This document shows, piece by piece, positions 10,869 through 20,061 of a stretch of DNA of 64,000 nt. Position 1 is the first letter of the stretch, and each line of letters begins with the position of its first letter. The notes beneath the pieces were generated by a model that saw nothing but the letters and a program-made list of their open reading frames with translations, was not told the DNA's origin and did no database searches. The stretch is from NCBI RefSeq assembly GCF_018863395.1, contig NZ_JAHKRR010000001.1, positions 1,240,001-1,304,000 on the forward strand, written 5' to 3'. Source of the stretch: Sinomicrobium weinanense. Lineage in GTDB: Bacteria; Bacteroidota; Bacteroidia; Flavobacteriales; Flavobacteriaceae. A program made the position numbers and the translations under genes.

Positions 10869-11828
10869 CTACCTGGCGGGATCAACGCCTTCAGAGGTCA
10901 TAATTACCCTCTTCATGGTGCCGTCTTCGTTATAATAAAGGTAATCAATACACACCGAACGCCGGAAACTTCCTCCATCCGTAGGGATACTGCCATTGTG
11001 ATAGATAAAATAATCCTTATCCTTAAAACGGATAATGGCCTGGTGATTGGTATTGCTGTTCCCTGCTACCTCGTTAAGAATACCCTTGAACTCCCAGGGT
11101 CCGGTGATCGACCGGCTCATGGCATAGGCTGTTTTTTCCGGGAACTGATAGGCATAGGAAAGGTAATACCAGTCGCTCCGCTTGTGTATCCAGGGAGCCT
11201 CGGTAAATTCCGGGAGATCAACTGTCAGAACAGGGCCGTCAAATTCTATCATGTTTTCTTTTAACCTGGCATAGTAGCATACCGTATTTCCCCAGTACAG
11301 GTAAGCCTGTCCGTCATCGTCTATGAAAACCGTAGGGTCCAGGTCGTCCCAGCTGATATCGGTAGCTTTGGTCATATCGTTAGTCACAAGGGCTTTTCCC
11401 AGGGCATCTCTGAACGGGCCCGTAGGACTGTCAGATACCGCCACTCCTATGGCCTTACCGGGATTGGTAGCGTGAGTAACAGTGACATACCAGTAGAACT
11501 TTCCGTTGCGTTCTATAACCTGTGCGGCCCAGGCATCGGCCTTGGCCCATTTAAAATCGCTGACCCTGAGCGGAACTTTATGTTCTTTCCAGTGTACCAT
11601 ATCGGCAGAAGAAAACACCAGCCATTCTTTCATGTCATAAAAGTTAAAATCTTTGGCCGCCTCGTCGTGACCGGTATACAGATAAACGGAATCGTTATGG
11701 ACAAGAGCAGCGGGGTCTGCCGTATATTTATGGGTGATTACCGGGTTTTGTGCCCGTATTCCCGACATGGTGAGAGATATCAGAGCGAATACTCCGGATA
11801 GTCTTCTACATCGTTTCAAACCTGTCAT
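10869..11828 (-). CDS. Glycoside hydrolase family 43 (arabinofuranosidase/xylosidase type)
   Basis: 319 residues, signal peptide ending near GIRAQ. GH43 propeller with catalytic base Asp38 (YTADPAALVHND), pKa modulator Asp164 (DDLDPTVFIDDDG) and acid Glu210 (FTEAPWIHKRSDW). It is a single-domain enzyme with no carbohydrate-binding module. The subfamily differs from the endo-arabinanase at 7667, because the CCRG segment is absent. Alpha-L-arabinofuranosidase or beta-xylosidase activity is expected; the neighbours favour arabinofuranosidase. It follows susD by 87 nt on the same strand, so it is the first enzyme gene of the operon. Confidence 0.9.
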   Translation of the reverse strand: MTGLKRCRRLSGVFALISLTMSGIRAQNPVITHKYTADPAALVHNDSVYLYTGHDEAAKDFNFYDMKEWLVFSSADMVHWKEHKVPLRVSDFKWAKADAWAAQVIERNGKFYWYVTVTHATNPGKAIGVAVSDSPTGPFRDALGKALVTNDMTKATDISWDDLDPTVFIDDDGQAYLYWGNTVCYYARLKENMIEFDGPVLTVDLPEFTEAPWIHKRSDWYYLSYAYQFPEKTAYAMSRSITGPWEFKGILNEVAGNSNTNHQAIIRFKDKDYFIYHNGSIPTDGGSFRRSVCIDYLYYNEDGTMKRVIMTSEGVDPAR

Positions 11829-11915
11829 GTTTTAATGATTTTCATTGTTTAAATACCACACGGCAACAGGAGGTCGCCGCGTGATATTTTTTAAACACAC
11901 CTACTAATTAATTTT

Positions 11916-13484
11916 CTAATTGGCCGAATTCGGTTCTAAGTTAGGATTGATGTCCAGTTCCGTTTGCGGAATGGGCAGGTATTCCTTTCCGGGCGACCAG
12001 GATACAAAATCGGCATCGCGCTGCTTTAATTCGGCCAGCTTTTCCTCGTCATACAGCCATCCCCAACGGATAATGTCGTGGATACGGATACTTTCTATGG
12101 ACAGTTCCGTAGTACGTTCGTGAGCGATCTGGTCGCGCATTTCGTCCTGGCCCATACCGGGTTTTACTACGGACAGATCGGGCAGGCTGGCCCTGTCCCT
12201 TACCTGCTGGATATAGTTATAGGCATCTGATGTCTGTCCCATTTCATTCAGGGCCTCGGCATACATGAGCAGGACATCGGCATAGCGCATAAGCCGGTAA
12301 TTGATGCCCGACCTTTCCACACCTCCCTGGCTTTCGGTGGTGTAGCCTTCCAGGCCGTCGTGCGTGTATTTTCGGGGATAGATGGCGCCTTCGGCATGAG
12401 GCCATGGTGTTCCGCCGTATACGGTGGTAGAATTATCGCCCGGTTCGTAGGAGGCAATAGTGGCCAGCAACCGGGGATCGCTTTTGCCATCCATCGTTTT
12501 TTCCTTTTTGAATTCTTCATATACCCATCGTGTAGGCAGAAAATCGGAATAGCCGTAACCGTCCATGGCGTAAGTATGCCCTACGGATGATACCTGCCTC
12601 CAGTTCGACCCGGGTTCTCCACCGTAATTCATCACCGTCCCGCCTACTTCTTCCGGGGTGGCGAACTGCACTTCGAAAAGGGATTCTTTATTGTTCTCGG
12701 CTCCCGGGCTGAAATTGTCCCGGTAATTATCCATCAGGCCGTATATATTAACTTCAGGCCCTTCTATCAGTTTCCTGAACTCAGCAGCAGCTTGCGGCCA
12801 TTTCCGGGTGTAGAGGTAAGATTTTCCCAGGAAACCTGTCGCCGCCCCTTTGGTTGCCCGTCCTTTTTGCTGATGGTCCGGACCATCGACACTGGCATAA
12901 TCTACGGGAAGCATTTCCTGTGCATTGGAAAAATCGGAAATGATCTGTTCCCAGATGACTTCCTGCGTAGCGGTGGGCTCGTAATATTCCTCTTCTTCGA
13001 CAGGTACGCTGAGGATCAGCGGTACTTTTTCAAAATTGGTCACCAGGTGAAAATAGGCCAGTCCCCTCAGAAAATATGCCTGTCCGAGACACCTGTCCCT
13101 CAGGGCTTCATCCATCTCGATCTCCGGAACATAGGTCAGCACCTGGTTGGCCCGGAAAACCTGTTGATAGTAGGCGCTCCACATCCACTGTACAGGACCG
13201 GAGGTAGGCAATATGGTAAAATTTGCCACCTGTATAAGATCGAGCCAGGGGCTGTCTCCCTTAAAATCGTCTCCCCGGCCGTCGGTAAGTGCAGGAGTCA
13301 TCCGCATATAATAGCCGTCAATGAGAAGGCTGTTATAAACTGCATTGATCCCCTCTACGGCATGGTCTTCCGTAGACCAGTAGGCTGCGGTTTTGGGGGC
13401 ATTCGGGTTATCCAGGTCCAGTTCGTCATTACAAGCTGCAAAAAGGACCGTAGACAACGCTATACTGAAAATTATTTTTTTCAT
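11916..13484 (-). CDS. SusD/RagB-family glycan-binding outer-membrane lipoprotein
   Basis: 522 residues. Lipoprotein signal MKKIIFSIALSTVLFAAC with lipidation Cys18. Typical SusD layout: an N-terminal helical TPR scaffold (YWSTEDHAVEGINAVYNSLL), AYFLRGLAYFHLVTNFEKVP and the C-terminal YRLMRYADVLLMYAEALNE segment of the SusD/RagB domain. It caps the SusC barrel at the cell surface, captures glycan and delivers it for import. It lies 26 nt after the susC stop, so the two are translated from one message. The ligand is inferred to be an arabinan oligosaccharide from the downstream enzymes. Confidence 0.95.
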   Translation of the reverse strand: MKKIIFSIALSTVLFAACNDELDLDNPNAPKTAAYWSTEDHAVEGINAVYNSLLIDGYYMRMTPALTDGRGDDFKGDSPWLDLIQVANFTILPTSGPVQWMWSAYYQQVFRANQVLTYVPEIEMDEALRDRCLGQAYFLRGLAYFHLVTNFEKVPLILSVPVEEEEYYEPTATQEVIWEQIISDFSNAQEMLPVDYASVDGPDHQQKGRATKGAATGFLGKSYLYTRKWPQAAAEFRKLIEGPEVNIYGLMDNYRDNFSPGAENNKESLFEVQFATPEEVGGTVMNYGGEPGSNWRQVSSVGHTYAMDGYGYSDFLPTRWVYEEFKKEKTMDGKSDPRLLATIASYEPGDNSTTVYGGTPWPHAEGAIYPRKYTHDGLEGYTTESQGGVERSGINYRLMRYADVLLMYAEALNEMGQTSDAYNYIQQVRDRASLPDLSVVKPGMGQDEMRDQIAHERTTELSIESIRIHDIIRWGWLYDEEKLAELKQRDADFVSWSPGKEYLPIPQTELDINPNLEPNSAN

Positions 13485-13510
13485 CTCTTTGTCTTTTGGC
13501 TGATCTTGGT

Positions 13511-16500
13511 TTAAAAAGATAATTGCACTCCCAGTATAAATGTTCTTGGCCTGGGATAGGTTCCGTTATCAAATCCGGGATTCCACACTCCGGAATTAAA
13601 ATCGGGATTGAACCCCTTGTACTTCTGAAAAGTATGAAGGTTTTGCACCGTAGCATATATCCTCGCTGATTGCAGAAAACTGCTGAAGGTGTCTTCCGGG
13701 ATGGAATAGCCCAGGGAAATGGTATTGATCCTCAGGTGATCTCCTTTTTGTAACCATCCCGGCCTGTCGGAATCCCTTGCATTCCCGTTCGGGTCGTTGG
13801 TAACTACCCGGGGAATGTTCGTATCTGTATTTTCTGGGGTCCACCGGTCCAGGATATCGGTGTGGGAATTGATATAATCTGTCGACCACATCAGGCTACG
13901 GTACAAACGGCTGTTGATGTAATACCCGGCCGCTCCGGAGGCGAACAGGGTAAAATCGAAACTTTTGTAATTTGCCGTAAAGTTCAGCCCGTAGGTCACG
14001 GTAGGCAGGGCACTGCCGAGATAGGCACGGTCATCGGCATTGATCACATTGTCACCGTTCAGGTCCCTGAACCTGATATCACCTGGGGCAGTGATCGCGC
14101 TTTGGAAAGCGTAATCGTCAACCTCCTGCTGTGACCGGAAAATACCGTCGTATACATAACCGAAATGCCGCCCTACTTCTCCCCCGACCTCGGTTTTGGA
14201 ACCGGTGCCGTAAACAGGTTCGTCATTCCCTCCCAGGGCAAGTACCCGGTTTTTCAGCGTGCTGGCGTTGGCAGATATATCAAAACTGAATTCTTTTCCG
14301 TTGTTGTGGTGATAGGTCAGTTCAATATCCAATCCGGAGTTCCGGATGCTACCTGCATTTTTGGTGGGCGCTGTGTTGATAGACCCGGTAGATGCGGGGA
14401 TGGGCACTCCTACCAGGACATCGGTGGTCTTTTTGTTGTAATACTCCACAGTCAGGTCCAAAGCATTGTTGAACAGACTGGCATCCAGCCCGATATTGGC
14501 CGATGTCGTAGTTTCCCATTTTATATTTTTTGAAAAGATATTGGTCTGCAATCCACCCGAAACTTTATCGATTTGTTCCCTGTTCATGAAGTTATACAGT
14601 ATATTCCTGTTCACAACATCCTGGTACAGATAATCATTAATATTCTGGTTTCCGAGTTGTCCGTAGCTTCCCCTGATCTTGAGTTCGGAAATAATATCTT
14701 CGGGGACATTAAAGAAACTTTCGTTAGAAAGCCTCCATCCCACGGCTATGGACGGGAATGTACCGAACCTGTTTTCCGGGGCAAAGCGGGAAGACCCGTC
14801 CCTCCTTACCGTGGCCGTGATGAGATACCTGCTGTCAAAGTTATAGTTGATACGCCCGAAATAAGACACAAGGGCACTTTCTTCCTCCAGTCCGCCGGAG
14901 GTCTGGTTCTCCCCGTTGGAAAGCACCGGGTAATAGGGTTCGGGCAGGTTTTCGGAATGTCCTGTCTTAAGTACATACTTGTTTTTCTGGTAGGTTTGGC
15001 CCAACAAGACATCCAGGGAGTGGTCTCCCAGTGTTGCCGTATAATTCAGGGTATTTTCTACCAGGCTTACCGTATATTCCCTCGAGTTGTCGTCCAGGAG
15101 CGACATGCCGGATTTGAAGAAATATCCCATTTCAAAAGCGGGAACGAAGGAAAAATCGCGGGCATGGGTCTTATCGTAGCTCAGGTTGAGTTTATAGGTG
15201 AGCTTATGATCTTCTGTGTCCAGTAATTTTATCTCGGGATTGACCACTGCAAACACGCGATCTGTTTCTACCCAATTTTCAAAAAGACTGTTTATCCCCG
15301 GAACGTTCAGGGCAATGGCCTGATGTATCTCTGAATCGGTACCTCCCCAACCTCCCCTGTTGTTCTCATCATGTAGCCGCATCGTGGGGACAGCTATGAC
15401 CAGGTCATTGATCAGCGGGGGCCGCCCTCCGGTGAGTACATCGGTCCTGTAAGTCAGTGAATTTTCAAAAGAGTGCGCATAATACAGAGAGGGTGACATT
15501 TTAAACCTGTCCTTTTCAATGCTTGTATTGATCCTTCCGGAATACCTTTCGTAAGTAGGCCCGTTCCCCACAAAAACCCCTTTGTTCTCAAAATAATCGA
15601 GAGAGGCGTTATAGGTAATGTTTTCCCCACCTCCCGAAAAGTTAAAGTTATGGCTTTGGCGGCTTCCCGTTTTTAGTCCTATTTCCTGCCAGTCGTTGTC
15701 TGTATCATCCACAAAAAGCGGAGAAGAAGGATCACTTCCCGGAAGGAGGGCCAGGCCTGCGTTGGTCTGTTTTTCATTGATGATCACCTGGTAGTCTTCC
15801 CGGCCGAGCACAGGGATCTTACGGTTTACTTCATCTACACCGTAGTAGCCGTGATAATCTATTTTCAGTGCGGTATTTTTCTTTCCTTTTTTAGTGGTGA
15901 TGATCACCACACCATTCGCGGCCCTGGAACCGTATATAGCCCCCGCCGAGGCATCCTTGAGCACTTGTATGCTCTCTATGTCACTGGGACTGAAGTCGCG
16001 AATGGAAGTCCCTACGGGAACACCGTCTACAACATACAGGGGCTGGTTGTCCCCGAAAGTACTTACCCCCCGGATACGTATGTTCGGCGCCGCTCCCGGC
16101 TCGCCGTCCCCGGTTACCGTGACCCCGGCGGACCTTCCCTGTAAAAGCTGCCCGACATCGTTGCCGGACACCTTGTTCACCTCTTCTGCATCCACCACGG
16201 CGATTGACCCGGTAAGATCGGATTTTTTCTGGGTCCCGTAGCCGACAACGACCACTTCGTCCAGTTTGGCGAGGTCTTCTTCCAGGGAAACATCAATACG
16301 GCTTTGACCATTTACAGAAACTTCTTCCGTCCTGAACCCGATGTAGGAGAAGATCAGTACATCACCTTCTCCTGTGGCCCGGATGCTGTAATTCCCGTCG
16401 AAGTCGGTTACGGCACCCTTGTCGGTTCCCTTTACGCGGACAGTTACCCCCGGTAAAGGCACATTGTCTACCCCGGACAGAACAGTTCCGGTTACGGTAC

Positions 16501-16609
16501 TCCCCTGCTGGGCATACAACCCTACGGCTGTATATAACATCACCACCACGTACAACAACCTTTGACAACGGCTGAAAGAGTGGTGATCTTTTGATGGTTT
16601 GGTTACCAT
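13511..16609 (-). CDS. SusC/RagA-family TonB-dependent outer-membrane transporter
   Basis: 1032 residues, the usual SusC length. A signal segment (LLYVVVMLYTAVGLYAQ) is followed by a carboxypeptidase-like regulatory beta domain (TVTGTVLSGVDNVPLPGVTV), then the SusC plug with VVVGYGTQKKSDLTGS and NIRIRGVSTFGDNQPLYVVD, and a long beta-barrel ending in an aromatic-terminated strand (FILGVQLSF). It imports oligosaccharides with energy from TonB-ExbBD. It is the first gene of the locus and has a consensus promoter about 50-85 nt upstream. No dedicated sigma/anti-sigma pair, HTCS sensor or SusE/F gene is adjacent, so control must come from elsewhere. Confidence 0.97.
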   Translation of the reverse strand: MVTKPSKDHHSFSRCQRLLYVVVMLYTAVGLYAQQGSTVTGTVLSGVDNVPLPGVTVRVKGTDKGAVTDFDGNYSIRATGEGDVLIFSYIGFRTEEVSVNGQSRIDVSLEEDLAKLDEVVVVGYGTQKKSDLTGSIAVVDAEEVNKVSGNDVGQLLQGRSAGVTVTGDGEPGAAPNIRIRGVSTFGDNQPLYVVDGVPVGTSIRDFSPSDIESIQVLKDASAGAIYGSRAANGVVIITTKKGKKNTALKIDYHGYYGVDEVNRKIPVLGREDYQVIINEKQTNAGLALLPGSDPSSPLFVDDTDNDWQEIGLKTGSRQSHNFNFSGGGENITYNASLDYFENKGVFVGNGPTYERYSGRINTSIEKDRFKMSPSLYYAHSFENSLTYRTDVLTGGRPPLINDLVIAVPTMRLHDENNRGGWGGTDSEIHQAIALNVPGINSLFENWVETDRVFAVVNPEIKLLDTEDHKLTYKLNLSYDKTHARDFSFVPAFEMGYFFKSGMSLLDDNSREYTVSLVENTLNYTATLGDHSLDVLLGQTYQKNKYVLKTGHSENLPEPYYPVLSNGENQTSGGLEEESALVSYFGRINYNFDSRYLITATVRRDGSSRFAPENRFGTFPSIAVGWRLSNESFFNVPEDIISELKIRGSYGQLGNQNINDYLYQDVVNRNILYNFMNREQIDKVSGGLQTNIFSKNIKWETTTSANIGLDASLFNNALDLTVEYYNKKTTDVLVGVPIPASTGSINTAPTKNAGSIRNSGLDIELTYHHNNGKEFSFDISANASTLKNRVLALGGNDEPVYGTGSKTEVGGEVGRHFGYVYDGIFRSQQEVDDYAFQSAITAPGDIRFRDLNGDNVINADDRAYLGSALPTVTYGLNFTANYKSFDFTLFASGAAGYYINSRLYRSLMWSTDYINSHTDILDRWTPENTDTNIPRVVTNDPNGNARDSDRPGWLQKGDHLRINTISLGYSIPEDTFSSFLQSARIYATVQNLHTFQKYKGFNPDFNSGVWNPGFDNGTYPRPRTFILGVQLSF

Positions 16610-16641
16610 GTAATTGAGTTTTGGTTGTGGCTATATTTTAT

Positions 16642-16718
16642 AAGTGTAATAATGACATTTACAAATGTAACCAAAGATTTCCCAAAAAAGCAAATATTTT
16701 ATTGTAAAAATTACACTT
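16642..16718 (-). promoter_or_regulatory. susC promoter with flanking inverted repeat
   Basis: Read on the minus strand: TTTG (16691-16694), a 21-nt spacer, TACATTTG (16662-16669), both exact Bacteroidota consensus boxes, leaving a leader of about 45 nt. The promoter is bracketed by a perfect 9-bp inverted repeat, AAGTGTAAT at 16642-16650 and ATTACACTT at 16710-16718. The -7 box also lies in the interrupted palindrome ACATTT-AC-AAATGT (16661-16674 region). The arms are candidate operator half-sites. Confidence 0.75.
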
Positions 16719-16830
16719 TTAAACTCAAAAATATTTCGAAATACCAAAATTTCCCTGATAAACTAAGGAAAAGCTATTTGTATTTTTATCAGGATTTTAG
16801 AGAATACGTTGTCTTTACCGAAACAAAAAA

Positions 16831-16890
16831 AGAAGCGGGCTAAAGTAATCTGTTCAGGGTGACGTTAACAGATTACTTTAGCCCGCTTCT
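16831..16890 (-). terminator. Very strong intrinsic terminator of glyA
   Basis: A perfect 24-bp inverted repeat (16831-16854 with 16867-16890) around a 12-nt loop. On the minus strand it is followed by a run of seven T (plus-strand A tract 16824-16830), so it terminates glyA, whose stop is at 16949. The loop and adjoining bases contain TTCAGGGTGACGTTAA, a core shared with the dispersed elements at 25.9 and 29.0 kb. Confidence 0.92.
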
Positions 16891-16948
16891 CTTTTGTTCC
16901 TTTTTCTCTTTAAAACAGAATTGAAGTATACAGATCCTGCCTTTCAGA

Positions 16949-18223
16949 TCACCACTGGAAGAGTGGTTTTTCTTTCATCATGGCATTTACTTGTGCTCTC
17001 ACCTCTTCGATCACTTTATCGTTCTCAAAATTGGTAATCACTTTATCTATTAGTTCTACGATCGTTTCCACATCGGCTTCTTTCAGTCCTCTTGTAGTTA
17101 CAGCCGATGCTCCTATACGGATACCGGAAGTAACGAAGGGTGATTTATCGTCAAAAGGCACCATGTTCTTGTTCACGGTGATATCGGCTTTTTCAAGGGC
17201 ATTTTCGGCATCCTTTCCGGAGATATCCTTGTTTCTCAGGTCTATGAGCATCATATGATTATCCGTACCTCCGCTGATCACCTTGTAGCCTTTATTTACA
17301 AAAGCTCCGGCCATGGTCTGCGCATTCTTCCTGACCTGGAGGGCATAGTGCAGGAACTCATCGGTAAGTGCCTCTCCGTAAGCAATGGCTTTAGCGGCAA
17401 TAATATGCTCCAGTGGTCCTCCCTGGTTACCCGGGAATACGGCACTGTCGAGCAGGGACGACATCATCCGGGTTTTACCGTTCTTCAGTTTTATTCCGAA
17501 GGGATTTTCAAAATCTTTCCCCATCATGATCATTCCGCCTCTCGGGCCCCGGAGGGTCTTATGGGTGGTGGTACTAACAATATGACAGTGCGGCAGGGGA
17601 TCGTTCAGGATGCCCTTGGCAATGAGTCCCGCAGGGTGAGAAATATCGGCAAAAAGGATGGCCCCCACACTGTCGGCGATCTCCCGGAAACGCTTAAAGT
17701 CAATATCCCTCGAATAAGCAGAGGCTCCGGCAATGATGAGCCTGGGTTGTTCTTTTTTGGCGATCTCCTCTATTTTATCGTAATTGAGCATCCCGGTCTC
17801 TTCTTCCACCCCGTAGAAAACGGGATTGTACAGTTTTCCGGAAAAGTTTACCGGAGAACCGTGTGTCAGGTGTCCTCCGTGAGACAGGTCAAAACCAAGG
17901 ATCTTATCACCTGGTTTCAGACAGGCGTGATATACTGCAGTATTGGCCTGAGAACCACTGTGTGGCTGAACATTGACCCATTCGGCCCCAAACAGGGCTT
18001 TGGCTCTTTCAATGGCTATGTTTTCCACTTCATCCACAACTTCACAGCCTCCGTAATAACGCTTCCCGGGATAACCTTCGGCGTATTTGTTGGTCAGTAC
18101 GGAACCGGCCGCCTCCATGACCTGTTCGCTTACAAAGTTCTCGGACGCTATCAGTTCCAGCCCGTGTAACTGACGTTCTCTTTCGGCTTCGATCAGTTCA
18201 AAAATCTGTTTGTCTCGTTGCAT
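16949..18223 (-). CDS. glyA: Serine hydroxymethyltransferase
   Basis: 424 residues from [18 protein letters not shown] at 18223. The frame is open to 18283, but those 20 extra codons translate a dispersed repeat (the VTLSAVEG peptide) and are not part of the family. PLP enzyme that interconverts serine and glycine and charges tetrahydrofolate with a one-carbon unit; cytoplasmic. Motifs: [10 protein letters not shown], the SHGGHLTHG segment, and the PLP-lysine in [14 protein letters not shown] (Lys222). Length and motifs are normal throughout. Monocistronic: a strong terminator lies downstream and divergent fumarylacetoacetase upstream. Confidence 0.97.
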   Translation of the reverse strand: MQRDKQIFELIEAERERQLHGLELIASENFVSEQVMEAAGSVLTNKYAEGYPGKRYYGGCEVVDEVENIAIERAKALFGAEWVNVQPHSGSQANTAVYHACLKPGDKILGFDLSHGGHLTHGSPVNFSGKLYNPVFYGVEEETGMLNYDKIEEIAKKEQPRLIIAGASAYSRDIDFKRFREIADSVGAILFADISHPAGLIAKGILNDPLPHCHIVSTTTHKTLRGPRGGMIMMGKDFENPFGIKLKNGKTRMMSSLLDSAVFPGNQGGPLEHIIAAKAIAYGEALTDEFLHYALQVRKNAQTMAGAFVNKGYKVISGGTDNHMMLIDLRNKDISGKDAENALEKADITVNKNMVPFDDKSPFVTSGIRIGASAVTTRGLKEADVETIVELIDKVITNFENDKVIEEVRAQVNAMMKEKPLFQW

Positions 18224-18230
18224 TGTATAA

Positions 18231-18298
18231 AATTCAAAGTTCAACCCTTCGACTGCGCTCAGGGTGACAAGTTTAACGTTCAAAATTCAAGGTTTAAG
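18231..18298. repeat. Junction repeat with CTTCGACTGCGCTCAGGGTGACA core, upstream of glyA
   Basis: The segment 18247-18269 is the widely dispersed Bacteroidota repeat whose reverse complement recurs inside the element at 29.0 kb (29040-29060). It is embedded in TTCAA/GTTTAA words (AATTCAAAGTTCAACC, AACGTTCAAAATTCAAGG). It lies in the leader of glyA and causes a false N-terminal extension there. The remainder of 18299-18516 holds the divergent promoter region of fumarylacetoacetase. Confidence 0.7.
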
Positions 18299-18471
18299 GT
18301 CCGGTTCAATTCCCACAGGGCCGGGATTACTTTTCGTTTCTTCATTTTTTAAAGTATTAATTTCGCCTGTTAAAATCAACCGTTTTACCTCGTTTCCGGA
18401 GTACCGGATCAACTTTCTCTTAAGAAATGCCCAAAAATAACAAATACATTCGGTAAATTGGATGAAAATAA

Positions 18472-18479
18472 TATCTTTG
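18472..18479 (+). promoter_or_regulatory. -7 promoter element of fumarylacetoacetase
   Basis: TATCTTTG matches TAnnTTTG exactly and ends 37 nt before the ATG at 18517. A poor -33 (TTCG at 18449-18452) lies 19 nt upstream. Confidence 0.5.
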
Positions 18480-18516
18480 AATACATTTTTATCAAACATA
18501 AATCAACAATTTTATT

Positions 18517-19818
18517 ATGCCTATCACCGCGAACGACCCTCAGAGAAGATCCTGGATACAGGTAAACAAGGATTCCGATTTTCCCATCCAGAACATCCCT
18601 TTCGGTGTTTTTCTTACCCGGGACGACGTTATTACCATAGGTACACGGATAGGAGATACCGCCATAGACCTCGGCGCTCTGCACCAGCTGGGTTATTTTG
18701 AGGGCATTCCGCTCACGGACGATATTTTTTTGCAGGACAGCCTTAACGATTTCATATCCGACGGAAAAAAGACCTGGAGGCTGGTACGTAACCGCATTGC
18801 AGAAATTTTCGATATAAACAACCCCAAACTCAAGGATAACGAAGAACACAGGCGTATTGTACTCTTTACCCTGGACGAAATAGAAATGCAACTGCCTGTA
18901 CAGATCGGCGACTACACCGATTTTTACAGCAGCAAGGAACACGCCACCAATGTAGGCAAAATGTTCAGGGACCCGGAGAACGCCCTGCTGCCCAACTGGC
19001 TCCATATTCCCGTGGGTTATCACGGCAGAAGTTCGTCTATCGTACCTTCGGGCATTCCTATACGCAGGCCAATGGGGCAAACATTGCCTCCGGGAACTGA
19101 CACCCCCCTATTTGGTCCGTCAAAACGAGTGGATTTTGAGCTCGAAATGGCCTTTATCACCACTGATGCCAATCAGCTCGGGGAGCCTATTCCCGTAGAC
19201 GAAGCCGAAGACTATATCTTCGGGATGGTACTCTTTAACGACTGGAGTGCCCGTGATATACAGAAATGGGAATACGTACCGCTCGGGCCTTTCCTGGCCA
19301 AGAACTTCGCTTCTTCCATTTCACCCTGGATCGTAACCATGGATGCGCTCGAACCTTTCCGGGTAGCAGGGCCGAAACAAAGCCCAGCACCCCTGCCCTA
19401 CCTTCAGTATTCGGGCAATAAGAGCTTCGACATCAACCTGGAAGTCAGCCTTGCACCGGAAAACAGTGAACCACTCACCATCTGCAAAAGCAATTTTAAA
19501 TACATGTACTGGACCATGGCACAGCAACTTGCTCACCACACAGTAAACGGATGTAATGTCAATTCGGGCGATATGATGGGCAGTGGCACTATTTCCGGCC
19601 CCACACCGGACAGTTACGGCTCCATGCTGGAACTGAGCTGGAGTGGAAAAAAACCGTTGAAGATGAAAGATGGCTCAGAAAGGACCTTTATTGAGGACGG
19701 GGATACCGTTACCATGAAAGGATACTGCCAAAACAATAAGGTTCGGATAGGGTTTGGAGAAGTCTCCGCTAAGTTACTCCCTCCTTTTAGTGAAAAGAAA
19801 AAAAACGGAGACCGGTAA
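18517..19818 (+). CDS. fahA: Fumarylacetoacetase
   Basis: 433 residues, similar to bacterial and eukaryotic FAH. Final step of tyrosine/homogentisate catabolism: fumarylacetoacetate to fumarate and acetoacetate, in the cytoplasm. Visible are the small N-terminal domain (IPFGVFLTRDDVITIGTRIG) and the catalytic FAH fold with DFYSSKEHATNVGKMF (metal-binding Asp and active-site His), LPIPVGYHGRSSSIV-like segment (WLHIPVGYHGRSSS), metal-binding Glu residues in VDFELEMAF, and NDWSARDIQKWEYVPLGPF. No other genes of the pathway (hppD, hmgA) are in the window. Divergent from glyA with its own -7 box. Confidence 0.96.
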   Translation: MPITANDPQRRSWIQVNKDSDFPIQNIPFGVFLTRDDVITIGTRIGDTAIDLGALHQLGYFEGIPLTDDIFLQDSLNDFISDGKKTWRLVRNRIAEIFDINNPKLKDNEEHRRIVLFTLDEIEMQLPVQIGDYTDFYSSKEHATNVGKMFRDPENALLPNWLHIPVGYHGRSSSIVPSGIPIRRPMGQTLPPGTDTPLFGPSKRVDFELEMAFITTDANQLGEPIPVDEAEDYIFGMVLFNDWSARDIQKWEYVPLGPFLAKNFASSISPWIVTMDALEPFRVAGPKQSPAPLPYLQYSGNKSFDINLEVSLAPENSEPLTICKSNFKYMYWTMAQQLAHHTVNGCNVNSGDMMGSGTISGPTPDSYGSMLELSWSGKKPLKMKDGSERTFIEDGDTVTMKGYCQNNKVRIGFGEVSAKLLPPFSEKKKNGDR

Positions 19819-19885
19819 ATGCAGAAATTTTAGCGTTACCCTCTTAAGAAAGCAAATCTATATCGGTAATTTACAGCACTAAAGA

Positions 19886-19982
19886 ACTCCTTTTTTTGAT
19901 AAAGGGTGGCGGCACGACTTCTGTCGTGCCCGTCCCTGCTAATAGCGATCCACCCCTCTTCAACTGAAGAAAGGGCTCTTTT
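19886..19982. repeat. TTTGATAAAGGG-type dispersed intergenic repeat with palindromic insert
   Basis: A CTCC-TTTTTTTGATAAAGGG head, then the perfect 8-bp hairpin GGCACGAC/GTCGTGCC (19911-19918 with 19923-19930), then a CCACCCCTCTTC ... GAAGAAAGGG tail. Relatives with the same head and different centres occur at 22083 and 27221. The gap 19819-20061 shows no gene. Confidence 0.6.
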
Positions 19983-20061
19983 AATCTTAAAAACAAAAAG
20001 GTTTCTTTAAAAAGATTTAAATCATTTCAAAATTATCTGCAAGCTGAAAAAATTGACTTCA

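Noticed and set aside
16625-16843. 72-codon frame in the susC-glyA gap
   Set aside because: It covers the susC promoter on the other strand and runs into the glyA terminator; the residue content (F, K, Y, N rich) is that of A/T-rich spacer.
18517-19818. Tyrosine catabolism operon
   Set aside because: Only fumarylacetoacetase is present; hmgA, hppD and maiA are not in the window.
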